This document shows positions 14,188 to 21,701 of a DNA stretch of 21,701 nucleotides, in pieces. The notes beneath the pieces are model-generated. The model saw nothing but the letters and a program-made list of their open reading frames with translations. It ran no database searches and was not told where the DNA came from. The stretch spans positions 1 to 21,701 of the forward strand of contig CALITV010000203.1 of assembly GCA_938048925.1 (NCBI GenBank), written 5' to 3'. The translations under genes were made by a program, and so were the position numbers. Positions within the stretch are counted from its first letter, which is position 1. Each line of letters starts with the position of its first letter. This DNA comes from an uncultured bacterium (GTDB lineage Bacteria; UBP6; UBA1177; JAKLFG01).

Positions 14188-15540
14188 ATGAAGAAGATGA
14201 TGCTTATTCTCTGTGCCCTTCTGGGATGGTGTTCTCTCGCGGCCCAACAGACCGCGAGCACTAAGAGCACCGATATAGAGCAAGCCTACAAGAAGGAGTT
14301 CGCCTTTCTCGAGGCCGAGAAGAAGGCGCTGATGCGTCGGCTCGAGGAGGTGGAGAAAGAAACGGAAAAGAAAGTCGGTGCCGCCGAGCGGGAACTGGAT
14401 GCCCTTCAAGACAAACTGCTCGGCCTCACGGCACAGGCGGAGAAACTGAACGAACTGCTCTTCGAGGCGGAACGAAAAGGGACGGCGCAGAACGACAATC
14501 TCGAACGGCTCGATACGACGCTGGCACAGGCCGAGGCGTTGCTCGAGAAATTCGATCGCAAGATACCCGACCGCTCCGTCGAAAGCGGGGTAAGCGTCGT
14601 CGAGCAACTCGATTTCGTTTTTTCGAACGCCGCAAAAATACTGGAGCAACTGGCGACGGTGCGCCGCGAAAAAGGGGAATTTTTCCTCTTGGATGGCACG
14701 AAAGTAACCGGTGATTTGATTCGCGTCGGCAACATTGCCACCTATGGCGTCGCCGAGGGCGGCGCGGGGGCACTTGCGCCGGCGGGGGACGGTAAGCTGT
14801 CACTCTGGCCTGTCGCGACGGCCGATGCGACCCGCGCTGTGCTGGCAGGAGACCGGCCCGACCCGCTCAAGATCTTCGTTTACGAGACGACCGAGAAGCG
14901 GGTAGAGCCCGAAAAGAAGAAGAATTTTACCGAATATACGACGAGCGGCGGCGCGCTCGCATGGATCATTGTGGCGGTTGGCGGTCTCGCCCTTCTCCTG
15001 AGTCTCGTCCGTGCCATCTTCTTGCGTCGCTCTTCGACGAGCACAGCAACCCTATCGAGAGAGATAGACGGTCTTTTGCGCGAGGGAAAGATAGAGGAGG
15101 CGCTCGCTCTCTGCAAAAAGACCTCCGGAGCCACAGCGCGGGTCATCGCGGCAGCGCTCCGCAATATCGAAAAGGAGAAGGAACATCTCGAAGACATCAT
15201 CTCCGAGGCGATTCTGCACGAAAGCGGTTATCTCGACCGGTTCGGACAGGTGATCCTCGTGCTCGCGGCCGTTGCGCCGCTCCTCGGCCTCCTTGGCACG
15301 GTGACCGGCATGATCGAGACCTTCGATGTCATCACCGAATACGGCAACAGCGACCCCAAGATGCTTTCGAGCGGTATCTCGGTCGCCCTCATCACGACGC
15401 AGTATGGGCTCTATGTCGCGATACCAACGCTCTTTATCGGCAACCTGCTCAACGGCTGGGCCGAAAGGATAAAAGAAGACATGGAACAGGCGGCTCTCCG
15501 GGTCACCAACCTGTTCCGCGGTGGGCGCAGCGAGGGTTGA
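14188..15540 (+). CDS. ttpC: TtpC-like MotA/TolQ/ExbB proton channel protein with periplasmic coiled-coil domain
   Basis: A 450-aa fusion: signal peptide (MKKMMLILCALLGWCSLAA), periplasmic coiled coil (about 28-125), a small domain (about 130-235), then an ExbB/TolQ module. Its transmembrane segments lie at about 255-280, 352-375 and 400-421. The channel signature VAPLLGLLGTVTGMIETFD (362-380) and GISVALITTQYGLYVAIP (396-413) are typical of MotA/TolQ/ExbB. This architecture and position match TtpC, required together with ExbB2-ExbD2-TonB2 for TonB2-dependent iron uptake in Vibrio. The N-terminal region probably reaches towards the DUF3450 protein or across the periplasm, which is inferred. 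The start at 14188 has a GGAG box 8 bases upstream and creates the signal peptide; the in-frame 14161 start does not. Confidence 0.9.
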   Translation: MKKMMLILCALLGWCSLAAQQTASTKSTDIEQAYKKEFAFLEAEKKALMRRLEEVEKETEKKVGAAERELDALQDKLLGLTAQAEKLNELLFEAERKGTAQNDNLERLDTTLAQAEALLEKFDRKIPDRSVESGVSVVEQLDFVFSNAAKILEQLATVRREKGEFFLLDGTKVTGDLIRVGNIATYGVAEGGAGALAPAGDGKLSLWPVATADATRAVLAGDRPDPLKIFVYETTEKRVEPEKKKNFTEYTTSGGALAWIIVAVGGLALLLSLVRAIFLRRSSTSTATLSREIDGLLREGKIEEALALCKKTSGATARVIAAALRNIEKEKEHLEDIISEAILHESGYLDRFGQVILVLAAVAPLLGLLGTVTGMIETFDVITEYGNSDPKMLSSGISVALITTQYGLYVAIPTLFIGNLLNGWAERIKEDMEQAALRVTNLFRGGRSEG

Positions 15541-15545
15541 GCACA

Positions 15546-16178
15546 ATGGTCGAACTCGGCACCCTCCTCGATCGCATCCTGTTCTACATCGAGCAGGGCG
15601 GCTTCATCATGTATCCGCTCGCGATTTCGACCTTTTTCCTGTGGTATGGCCTCGGCTACCGCTACTCGGTGCTCCAGCGCGGTAACCGGCGGAGTGTCCG
15701 GGTGCTCGTCGAACGCTACCGCGCCGGCTATGCGCGAAAACCGGAAGGAATCATTGATGAGGCGGTGGTCCGCGGCATCGCCATCGTGCAGTCGTGTCGC
15801 CCGGAGGATGCTCGCGACCTGCTCGACGAGGCGTTTCTTCCCTATGAGATGCGTCTCAAGAAATTCTCGGTGATGGTCAACACCATCGTCATCGTCGCGC
15901 CGCTCATGGGTCTTCTTGGAACCGTGACCGGCATGATCGAAACTTTCGATTCGCTCGCCGATCGTTCGCTGTTCTCGCAGTCGGGCGGCATCGCGGGCGG
16001 CATCGCGCAGGCACTCTTCACGACCCAGATGGGACTCGTCGTCGCAATACCGGGACTCGTGGTCGGCCGGATACTCGACCGGCGCGCCCGGACTATCGGC
16101 CGCGAACTGTTCCAAATAAAGGACCTGCTCTGCGGAACCGAAAAAAGAAAGGATGAACCGACGGGAGAGAAGGCATGA
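15546..16178 (+). CDS. exbB2: ExbB/TolQ proton channel protein of the TonB2-type system
   Basis: A 210-aa inner-membrane protein with the three helices expected of ExbB: about 17-38, 108-131 and 157-177. APLMGLLGTVTGMIETFDSL (118-137) and GGIAQALFTTQMGLVVAIPG (151-170) are the MotA/TolQ/ExbB signature. ExbB pentamers enclose the ExbD dimer and convert proton flow into movement of TonB. This is the second ExbB-like gene of the cluster, as in Vibrio TonB2 systems (TtpC plus ExbB2). The start at 15546 lies 5 bp after the ttpC-like stop; longer in-frame starts run through that gene. Its stop overlaps the exbD ATG (ATGA, 16175-16178). Confidence 0.93.
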   Translation: MVELGTLLDRILFYIEQGGFIMYPLAISTFFLWYGLGYRYSVLQRGNRRSVRVLVERYRAGYARKPEGIIDEAVVRGIAIVQSCRPEDARDLLDEAFLPYEMRLKKFSVMVNTIVIVAPLMGLLGTVTGMIETFDSLADRSLFSQSGGIAGGIAQALFTTQMGLVVAIPGLVVGRILDRRARTIGRELFQIKDLLCGTEKRKDEPTGEKA

Positions 16179-16582
16179 GATACCGCGAGCCGAAAGAGGC
16201 ACAGGGGATAGACATATCGCCGCTCATTGATATGGTCTTCATACTCCTCATTTTTTTCATGGTCAGCACCACCTTCACGAAAGACATGAAGGTGGATATC
16301 GAGCGACCGAGCGCCGCCAGTTCGCAAAACGTCTCCACCAAGGCGATCCGCGTTTATATCGACCGGAGCGGTGACACCTACATTGACGATCAGCCCGTCC
16401 GCATCTGGACGATACAGAACCGAGTCCGCGACTTCATCAAAGCCGGACTCTCCTCGACGGTACTCGTCGTCACCGACCGCTTCGTGCCGTCGGAACGACT
16501 CATCGAGGTGGTTGACCAGTGCAAACTGGCGGGGGCCAAAGAGGTGGGGGTCGCCACGAACAAGGAGGCAGGCGACCGATGA
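16175..16582 (+). CDS. exbD2: ExbD/TolR family protein
   Basis: A 135-aa protein with a short cytosolic N-terminus, one transmembrane helix (IDISPLIDMVFILLIFFMVSTTF, about 12-34) and a periplasmic ExbD/TolR domain. Asp19 in the helix corresponds to the essential proton-carrying Asp25 of E. coli ExbD. The periplasmic part has the usual pattern: KAIRVYIDRSGDTYIDDQPV, then a helix, then VLVVTDRFVPSERLIEVVDQCKLAGAKEVGVAT. It forms the plug of the ExbB channel and hands energy to TonB. A GGGAGAG box precedes the start, and both ends overlap their neighbours by 4 bp, indicating coupled translation and fixed stoichiometry. Confidence 0.95.
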   Translation: MRYREPKEAQGIDISPLIDMVFILLIFFMVSTTFTKDMKVDIERPSAASSQNVSTKAIRVYIDRSGDTYIDDQPVRIWTIQNRVRDFIKAGLSSTVLVVTDRFVPSERLIEVVDQCKLAGAKEVGVATNKEAGDR

Positions 16583-17229
16583 ATCTCCCCTTTTTCCGAA
16601 ACCGGCATGCCGCAACGGCTTGTGCGTGGATGGTGGTGGGGAGCACCGTCATCTTCTCGGTAGTTCTGCTCATGAACCAGCCGGTCGCGAAAAAAGAGGA
16701 TCAGAAAGTAAGCGTCGGCACGACGATGGAGGTAAAGAAGGAACCGAAGAAGAAAGAGAAAAAGGTCGAACGGCCGCCGCAACAGAAAAAACAGAGCGCG
16801 GCGCGGGCGCCGAGCGCTCCGCTGCCGACCATTGCCTCGGGGCTGTCAGGCGCCGATTTCGGCATTCCGCAGTTCCAGATCACGGCCGATCTCACCCGTT
16901 CGGTCGGCGACAAACTACTCGGCGACATGTCGAACATCGTGATGACCGACGAAGCGGTCGACACGCCGCCGCGCCCGACCACGCGCGCCGCGATCGAGTA
17001 TCCGCCGCGGGCCCGTGCCAAGGGGATCACCGGCTATGTCCTCTTCAATCTGCTCATCACCCCGTCGGGCGAGGTCGAAACGGCGCAGATACTCGAATCG
17101 GTTCCCCCCGGCGTCTTCGACGAGGTGGCGCTCGCCGCAATACGGCAGTGGCGCTTCGAACCGGCGGTTTACCAAGGAAAGAATGTCCGGGTATGGGCCA
17201 AACAGAAGATATCGTTCAACCTCAACTGA
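16579..17229 (+). CDS. tonB2: TonB family energy transducer
   Basis: A 216-aa TonB with an N-terminal transmembrane anchor (about 12-32), a Lys/Pro/Glu linker (VKKEPKKKEKKVERPPQQKK, about 52-71) and a C-terminal TonB domain (about 138-215). Hallmarks of that domain are EYPPRARAKGITGYVLFNLLITPSGEVETAQILES and AIRQWRFEPAVYQGKNVRVWAKQKISFNL. It links the ExbB/ExbD motor to the TonB box of outer-membrane receptors. It is short like Vibrio TonB2, and the linker is less Pro-rich than that of classical TonB. The start at 16579 overlaps the exbD stop (ATGA) and has GGAGG about 11 bases upstream. The in-frame start at 16519 would add 20 Gly/Arg-rich residues from within exbD. Confidence 0.93.
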   Translation: MNLPFFRNRHAATACAWMVVGSTVIFSVVLLMNQPVAKKEDQKVSVGTTMEVKKEPKKKEKKVERPPQQKKQSAARAPSAPLPTIASGLSGADFGIPQFQITADLTRSVGDKLLGDMSNIVMTDEAVDTPPRPTTRAAIEYPPRARAKGITGYVLFNLLITPSGEVETAQILESVPPGVFDEVALAAIRQWRFEPAVYQGKNVRVWAKQKISFNLN

Positions 17230-17239
17230 CGGGAAAAAC

Positions 17240-18400
17240 ATGGCGCGCGGCACGCTGACGATAGTTCTGGTTCTTATCCTCTGCGGCACCCTTACAGCGG
17301 CGAAGAGGGGCAAAAAGGAGGAGACCGAGATTGACCATATCGCCCTCGCGGCACTGATGATAAAGGATGGCTTCTATGACCGTGCCGCAGCGGTCCTGCA
17401 GAATGTGGATACCACCAAAAAGGGCGTTGATCTCCCCCGTTATCATACCCTGCGCGGCCTTGTCCTTTTGCAACGATCGCTCTACGCCGAGGCGCGCGAC
17501 GCTTTCCGGAGCGCCATTGCGGCGGGGCAGAAAGAGCCCGTCATTCATCTCTACATTGCACAGGCGTCCTACGGTCTCAAGGACTGGCGCGGCACCATCG
17601 AGGCGATACAAGCGGCCGGTGCGACGGCCGAGGATCTGCCCCCGTCCTATGCCATGCTGGCACAGAGTTTCTGGAACCTTGGCGACCGCGCAGCAGCGTG
17701 GAACGCCCTCACCCGCGGCGAGCGGCGGCATCCCGGCTATGCCGATCTCACGCGCCAGAAGTTCTTCTACCTGATGGAACTGGGGCTCTACCAGAGCGCC
17801 GTCGAAGAGGGGACGCGCTACCTCGCCAAACGGCAGGGCGAGGCAAGCGACCACCTGCTCATCGGTGCGGCGCTGCGTCAGGGTCGGCAGTACGATAAGG
17901 CACTGCTCGTTCTCGAAACGGCGCGGGTTCGTTTTCCCGACAGCGAGCCAGTGATGCTCGAACTGGCACGCACCTATCTCGACAGCGGGAACACCCTGAC
18001 CGCTGCGCAGATGTTCGAACAGGCCTCCCGCACGGAGCCGAAATTCATCGCCGACGCCGCCGAACTCTATCGGCGTGCCCGCAAATACTACCGCGCCCTG
18101 CACCTCAACACCCTCATCCCCGACCAAAAGGAGAAATTGAAACAGAAACTGGCAATCTATCTCGAAACCGATCAGTACGAATTGGTCGCCGGCATGGCGG
18201 GCGATCTCGCGCGGGTAGGGCTTCTGGAAGACGACGAGATTCGCTACGCGCTAGCCTACAGTTACTTCCAGACCGGAGAACTTTCGCGCGCCGAGCGGGA
18301 ACTGGCGCGGATACGGAAACCGGAGGTGTTCCGCCGGGCGGCCGAACTGCGACGCGAAATGGAGCGCTGTAAGGTCGAGCCGGCTCACTGCGGATTTTAG
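17240..18400 (+). CDS. Periplasmic TPR-repeat protein of the Ton cassette
   Basis: A 386-aa protein with a signal peptide (MARGTLTIVLVLILCGTLTA) and helical repeats over nearly its full length. TPR-like signatures include FYDRAAAVLQNV, YHTLRGLVLLQRSLYAEARDAFRSAI, YAMLAQSFWNLGDRAAAWNAL, LLIGAALRQGRQYDKALLVLETARVRFPDSEPV and LELARTYLDSGNTLTAAQMFEQA. A TPR gene downstream of tonB2 is also typical of the Vibrio TonB2 clusters, where its role is poorly understood. It may scaffold the periplasmic complex. It starts 10 bp after the tonB stop with only a weak ribosome binding site. Its TAG stop is part of the AGGAGG ribosome binding site of the receptor gene (18399-18404), so the two are closely coupled. 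Confidence 0.85.
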   Translation: MARGTLTIVLVLILCGTLTAAKRGKKEETEIDHIALAALMIKDGFYDRAAAVLQNVDTTKKGVDLPRYHTLRGLVLLQRSLYAEARDAFRSAIAAGQKEPVIHLYIAQASYGLKDWRGTIEAIQAAGATAEDLPPSYAMLAQSFWNLGDRAAAWNALTRGERRHPGYADLTRQKFFYLMELGLYQSAVEEGTRYLAKRQGEASDHLLIGAALRQGRQYDKALLVLETARVRFPDSEPVMLELARTYLDSGNTLTAAQMFEQASRTEPKFIADAAELYRRARKYYRALHLNTLIPDQKEKLKQKLAIYLETDQYELVAGMAGDLARVGLLEDDEIRYALAYSYFQTGELSRAERELARIRKPEVFRRAAELRREMERCKVEPAHCGF

Positions 18401-18413
18401 GAGGCGTCTTTTG

Positions 18414-21400
18414 ATGGGCGTGAGGACGATATTTTTTCTCGTGATCGTGCTCGGAACCCTTTTCCCCCTGTGGGCAGGAGAGTATGAAGAGCCGCCCGAC
18501 TCCGCCTTGTTCGATCGCCTCGGCGAGGGAGAGAAAACGACCGACGAGGCGACAGGGGTGTTGCGCTTGCTCGCCTTTCGCGATGGTGTCCCGGCGGCGG
18601 GGCTGACGGTGCAGGTGGACGACCTTTTCTCGGCCGAGACGAACGGCGACGGCGCGGTGGAACTCTCATTCCGCGAAGGGATGCATACGATCCGCATCGT
18701 CGAAGGAGCGGAAAAGACGATCGCCGAATTCACCCTACCGGTGATCGCCGAGCGAATAACCCAGATCATCGTGACGCTCTACAGTGACGGCCGCGACCCT
18801 GAACTCGACCTCGAACTGCCCGAGATGCCCGACCGGCCGGTCCCCGACGCACCGACCGTTCCCGACGACCGGGTCCGTGGCAAGGGCCGCATCGCCGGAG
18901 TGGTGCTTTCGGCCGAAAAAAAAGAGCCCATAGCGGGGGCACGGATATTCGTGCGGGGAACGACGCTCGATATCGCGACCGACCGCGACGGCCGTTTCTC
19001 AGCCGAGGTGTTCGAGGGAACCTATTCTCTCTCGGTCATTCATCCGCGGTTTTCGACCCGTACCATAGACAATATCGAGGTGCTTCCCGGACTCGTCGCC
19101 GAACAGACGATAGAACTGACGCCGGTCTCGCTCGAACTCGAGGAGTATGTGGTGCTTGCGCCGCACATCGAGGGCGGTATCGCCGCGCTCCAACAGGAGA
19201 AAAAGGAGGCGTCGAGCGTCGCCGATGTCATCGGGGCAGAACAGATGGCGAAATCGGGTGACTCGGATGCGGCGGCGGCACTCAAGCGGGTCACCGGACT
19301 CACCGTGGTCGGCGGCAAGTATGTCTATGTGCGCGGACTCGGCGAACGCTACTCCTGCACGCTCCTCAACGGCTCGCTCCTCCCCTCCCCCGAAGCAGAG
19401 CGACGGGTCGTTCCGCTCGACATTTTCCCGACCGGCCTCCTCGAGAGCATGGTCATCACCAAGACCTTCTCGCCCGATCTCCCGGCCGAATTCGGCGGCG
19501 GCGCGGTGCTTCTGCGAACCCGCGGTGTCCCCGACGAACTCTTCTTCAAGATCGGCCTCTCCCTCGGTTACGCGATCGGCGACACCTTCACGCATGGTCT
19601 TTTCTACCGCGGCGGCGCGGCCGACTGGCTCGGGTTCGACGACGGGACCCGCGCACTTCCGAAACTCATCGCCGCACAGGGGGAGAAGAAACTGGTCGAG
19701 AAAACCGCCTTCCAGTCCGAGGGGTTCACCGCCGAGGAGATCGAGGCCTTCGGCGAGGCGATGCCGAACATCTGGAGCGCCCGTCCGTCGCTCATCGCCC
19801 CCGCATTCGGTTTCTCGGTGATGGGGGGTGACCGTTTCAAGTTCGGCGAGCACGCGATCGGTATTCTCGGATCGTTTTCCTACAACTACGATACCGGAAG
19901 CGTCGTCAAGACGAAGTCCTCTTTCGCGCAGGGTTCCGAAGGCGATCTGGTGCTCGAGCGGAAACTGCACTACGACATCACCAACACCACCGTCAAGATG
20001 GGAGGCATCCTCGATATCGGCTATTTCCTCGGCGACGACCACAAAATCGGCTCGACGACGCTCCTTATACGGACGACCGACAACGATACGGCGGTCGCCG
20101 AAGGATTCAACCGCGAGACGGCCGACGACATCCGCATCACGCGGCTCGGGTGGGTGGAACAGATGCTCATCGCCGAGCAGGTGCGCGGTTCACACCGCTT
20201 CCACCTCGCGGCAGACCGCTGGAAATTGCACCCCGCCTACCGCTACACCTTTTCGATCGGCACCCGCTACGAGCCCGACCGCCGCATGACCCGCTACGAC
20301 CGCACCGAGGACGAAGAGGGCAACGACCTCTGGATACTCACCCCCGCAACGCTCAGCAACGAACGGCTCTACAGCAATCTGACCGATCTCAACCACGAAG
20401 TCGGCGCCGACATCGGACTCGAATTCCCGCTCTGGCTCGATCTGACGGGTCTTTTCAAACAGGGATTCTCTTTATTCCACAAAGAGCGCGAGGTTGACAC
20501 CCGCCGCTTCCAGTTCGGCAAAGGGCCGAAAGGAACCGCGGCGCGGTCGCTTCCCCCCGAGGAACTCTTCTCCCCCGATAACATCGGGCCCGAAAACAAT
20601 CAGTTCGTCCTTCGCGAGGTGACCCGTGAATCGGACAACTATTCGGCGGGGCAGGACCTCTGGGCTTACTACTTCCTGTTCGACCTGCCCCTCATCGAAC
20701 AGGTGAAACTACTCACCGGTCTCCGGTACGAGAATTCTCTCCAGAAAGTCTCGACCTATGAACTCTACAAAGAAAATCCGGCAACCGTTGACGCGAAACT
20801 GCACACGAGGAACGATATTCTTCCCGCCGCGGTTCTCACCTACGAGTTTCTCAAAGATCTTCCGCACATAGACTCCATGCAGGTGCGCGGCGGCTTCGGC
20901 ATCACCGTCTCACGCCCCGATTTCCGGGAACTCTCGCCGGTTACCTCGAGCGAGGTCGAACAGAGTGGCGAGACGCAGGGTAACCCCAACCTCAAACGGG
21001 CGCTGATATACAACTACGATTTGCGCTGGGAGTGGTATCTCTCCTCAGACGAAAGTGTCTCGCTCGGCTTTTTCTACAAACACTTCAAACGCCCCATCGA
21101 AACGATCTATCTCCCCGGTTCGGCCGATTCGCGCAGTTATCAGAACGCCCGCAGCGCCCGCAACATCGGCATCGAGTTCGAGTGGCGCAAGAACCTCGGC
21201 TTCATCACCGAAGCGATAGAGGACCTCTATCTCGCGGGGAATCTCTCGTACATCAACAGCGAGATCGCCGTTCCCCATCAGAAAAAACGTCCCCTACAAG
21301 GACAGTCACCCTTCGTAGTGAATGTGATGGTCGGGTACGACCGCCTCGAATGGGGTACCAGCATCATGCTCCTCTACAATGTCTTCGGCAAACGGATCCT

Positions 21401-21614
21401 CGTCGTCGGCGATTCGGGGGGCCCCGACACCTACGAACAGCCGTTCCACCAACTCGATCTGGTCGCCTCGCAGAAACTCGATCTCGGCTTCAAGATCGGA
21501 CTCAAGTTCAAGAACATTCTCGACCTGCCGGCCGCCGTCACCAAAGGAAACAAGACCATAGAAAAATACCCCAAAGGACGGGAGATCGGTCTTTCGATCA
21601 GTTGGGACTACTGA
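18414..21614 (+). CDS. TonB-dependent outer-membrane receptor with N-terminal carboxypeptidase-regulatory-like domains
   Basis: A 1066-aa outer-membrane transporter. A signal peptide (about 1-21) is followed by a beta-sandwich-like region (about 47-125) and an acidic/Pro linker (about 127-152). A carboxypeptidase-regulatory-like domain follows (about 157-238, GRIAGVVLSAEKKEPIAGARIFV...TDRDGRFSAEVFEGTYSLSV). ELEEYVVLAP (241-250) resembles a TonB box. The plug (about 265-370) has GLTVVGGKYVYVRGLGERYSCTLLNGS and PAEFGGGAVLLRTRG, and the rest is a 22-strand-type barrel ending GREIGLSISWDY with a terminal Tyr, as needed for Bam-dependent insertion. The substrate is unknown; no siderophore- or B12-specific motif was recognised. 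ATG 18414 is taken as the start (AGGAGG 9 bases upstream); a TTG at 18411 is possible. It is the likely client of the adjacent TonB system. Confidence 0.93.
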   Translation: MGVRTIFFLVIVLGTLFPLWAGEYEEPPDSALFDRLGEGEKTTDEATGVLRLLAFRDGVPAAGLTVQVDDLFSAETNGDGAVELSFREGMHTIRIVEGAEKTIAEFTLPVIAERITQIIVTLYSDGRDPELDLELPEMPDRPVPDAPTVPDDRVRGKGRIAGVVLSAEKKEPIAGARIFVRGTTLDIATDRDGRFSAEVFEGTYSLSVIHPRFSTRTIDNIEVLPGLVAEQTIELTPVSLELEEYVVLAPHIEGGIAALQQEKKEASSVADVIGAEQMAKSGDSDAAAALKRVTGLTVVGGKYVYVRGLGERYSCTLLNGSLLPSPEAERRVVPLDIFPTGLLESMVITKTFSPDLPAEFGGGAVLLRTRGVPDELFFKIGLSLGYAIGDTFTHGLFYRGGAADWLGFDDGTRALPKLIAAQGEKKLVEKTAFQSEGFTAEEIEAFGEAMPNIWSARPSLIAPAFGFSVMGGDRFKFGEHAIGILGSFSYNYDTGSVVKTKSSFAQGSEGDLVLERKLHYDITNTTVKMGGILDIGYFLGDDHKIGSTTLLIRTTDNDTAVAEGFNRETADDIRITRLGWVEQMLIAEQVRGSHRFHLAADRWKLHPAYRYTFSIGTRYEPDRRMTRYDRTEDEEGNDLWILTPATLSNERLYSNLTDLNHEVGADIGLEFPLWLDLTGLFKQGFSLFHKEREVDTRRFQFGKGPKGTAARSLPPEELFSPDNIGPENNQFVLREVTRESDNYSAGQDLWAYYFLFDLPLIEQVKLLTGLRYENSLQKVSTYELYKENPATVDAKLHTRNDILPAAVLTYEFLKDLPHIDSMQVRGGFGITVSRPDFRELSPVTSSEVEQSGETQGNPNLKRALIYNYDLRWEWYLSSDESVSLGFFYKHFKRPIETIYLPGSADSRSYQNARSARNIGIEFEWRKNLGFITEAIEDLYLAGNLSYINSEIAVPHQKKRPLQGQSPFVVNVMVGYDRLEWGTSIMLLYNVFGKRILVVGDSGGPDTYEQPFHQLDLVASQKLDLGFKIGLKFKNILDLPAAVTKGNKTIEKYPKGREIGLSISWDY

Positions 21615-21625
21615 GGGAGGATATC

Positions 21626-21700
21626 ATGCGCACCGCGGCAGTGTTTCTGAGCGTCATGCTCCTTCTCGGATCTTGCGAAAAACGGGAGATCGCGCTGATA
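21626..21700 (+). CDS. Start of a lipoprotein gene, cut off by window end
   Basis: The first 25 codons of a gene running off the right edge. A good ribosome binding site (GGGAGGA, 21615-21621) precedes ATG 21626. The visible protein begins with a short signal peptide ending in lipobox LLGSC (Cys17) followed by EKREIALI. It lies 11 bp after the receptor stop, so it is almost certainly part of the same operon. A lipoprotein directly after a TonB-dependent receptor often assists capture or processing of the substrate, but nothing of the mature domain can be seen. Confidence 0.75.
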   Translation, partial: MRTAAVFLSVMLLLGSCEKREIALI

Positions 21701-21701
21701 A

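Overview
The window is about 21.7 kb of GC-rich, densely packed DNA from a Gram-negative (diderm) bacterium. The evidence for an outer membrane is direct: a TonB-dependent receptor, an ExbB/ExbD/TonB energising complex, and several lipoprotein signal peptides. A subtilase ends in a short Cys-rich module, and a lipoprotein carries a long Asp/Thr/Glu repeat linker. Both styles are familiar from Myxococcota and other former 'Deltaproteobacteria', but the phylum is a guess. No phage, insertion sequence, CRISPR array or integrase was seen.

Left part (1-4900). The 3' part of tsaB (t6A tRNA modification) is followed by a small DUF465/YdcH-like gene on the + strand. On the - strand, purB (adenylosuccinate lyase) is translationally coupled by an ATGA overlap to a membrane-anchored GGDEF-EAL protein. 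That protein's GGDEF site is degenerate and its EAL site looks intact. A small lipoprotein with mirror-symmetric cysteine spacing is divergent from purB.

Middle (4943-10591, + strand). Four genes are almost fused: an RsmB/NOL1-NOP2-type m5C methyltransferase, a DUF401 permease, a secreted subtilisin-like protease and a B12-binding radical SAM protein. Two of the junctions are ATGA overlaps and the third is a 2-base gap.

RNA operon (11449 down to 10602, - strand). A good sigma70-type promoter precedes tadA, tRNA-Ser(CGA), tRNA-Ser(GGA) and the small SRP RNA (ffs). The tadA stop codon directly abuts the first base of the tRNA.

Right part (11450-21701, + strand). A 317-bp intergenic region carries two copies of the palindrome ATGTC-N2-GACAT. 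It is followed by an abundant-looking lipoprotein with a predicted beta-helix fold and a rho-independent terminator. Then comes a seven-gene Ton cassette: DUF3450 protein, TtpC-like ExbB fusion, ExbB, ExbD, TonB, TPR protein and a 1066-aa TonB-dependent receptor. The start of another lipoprotein gene runs off the end. This matches the composition of the TonB2/TtpC systems known from Vibrio and relatives, here packaged with its own receptor and flanking lipoproteins. It is best read as a dedicated outer-membrane uptake system whose substrate is unknown.
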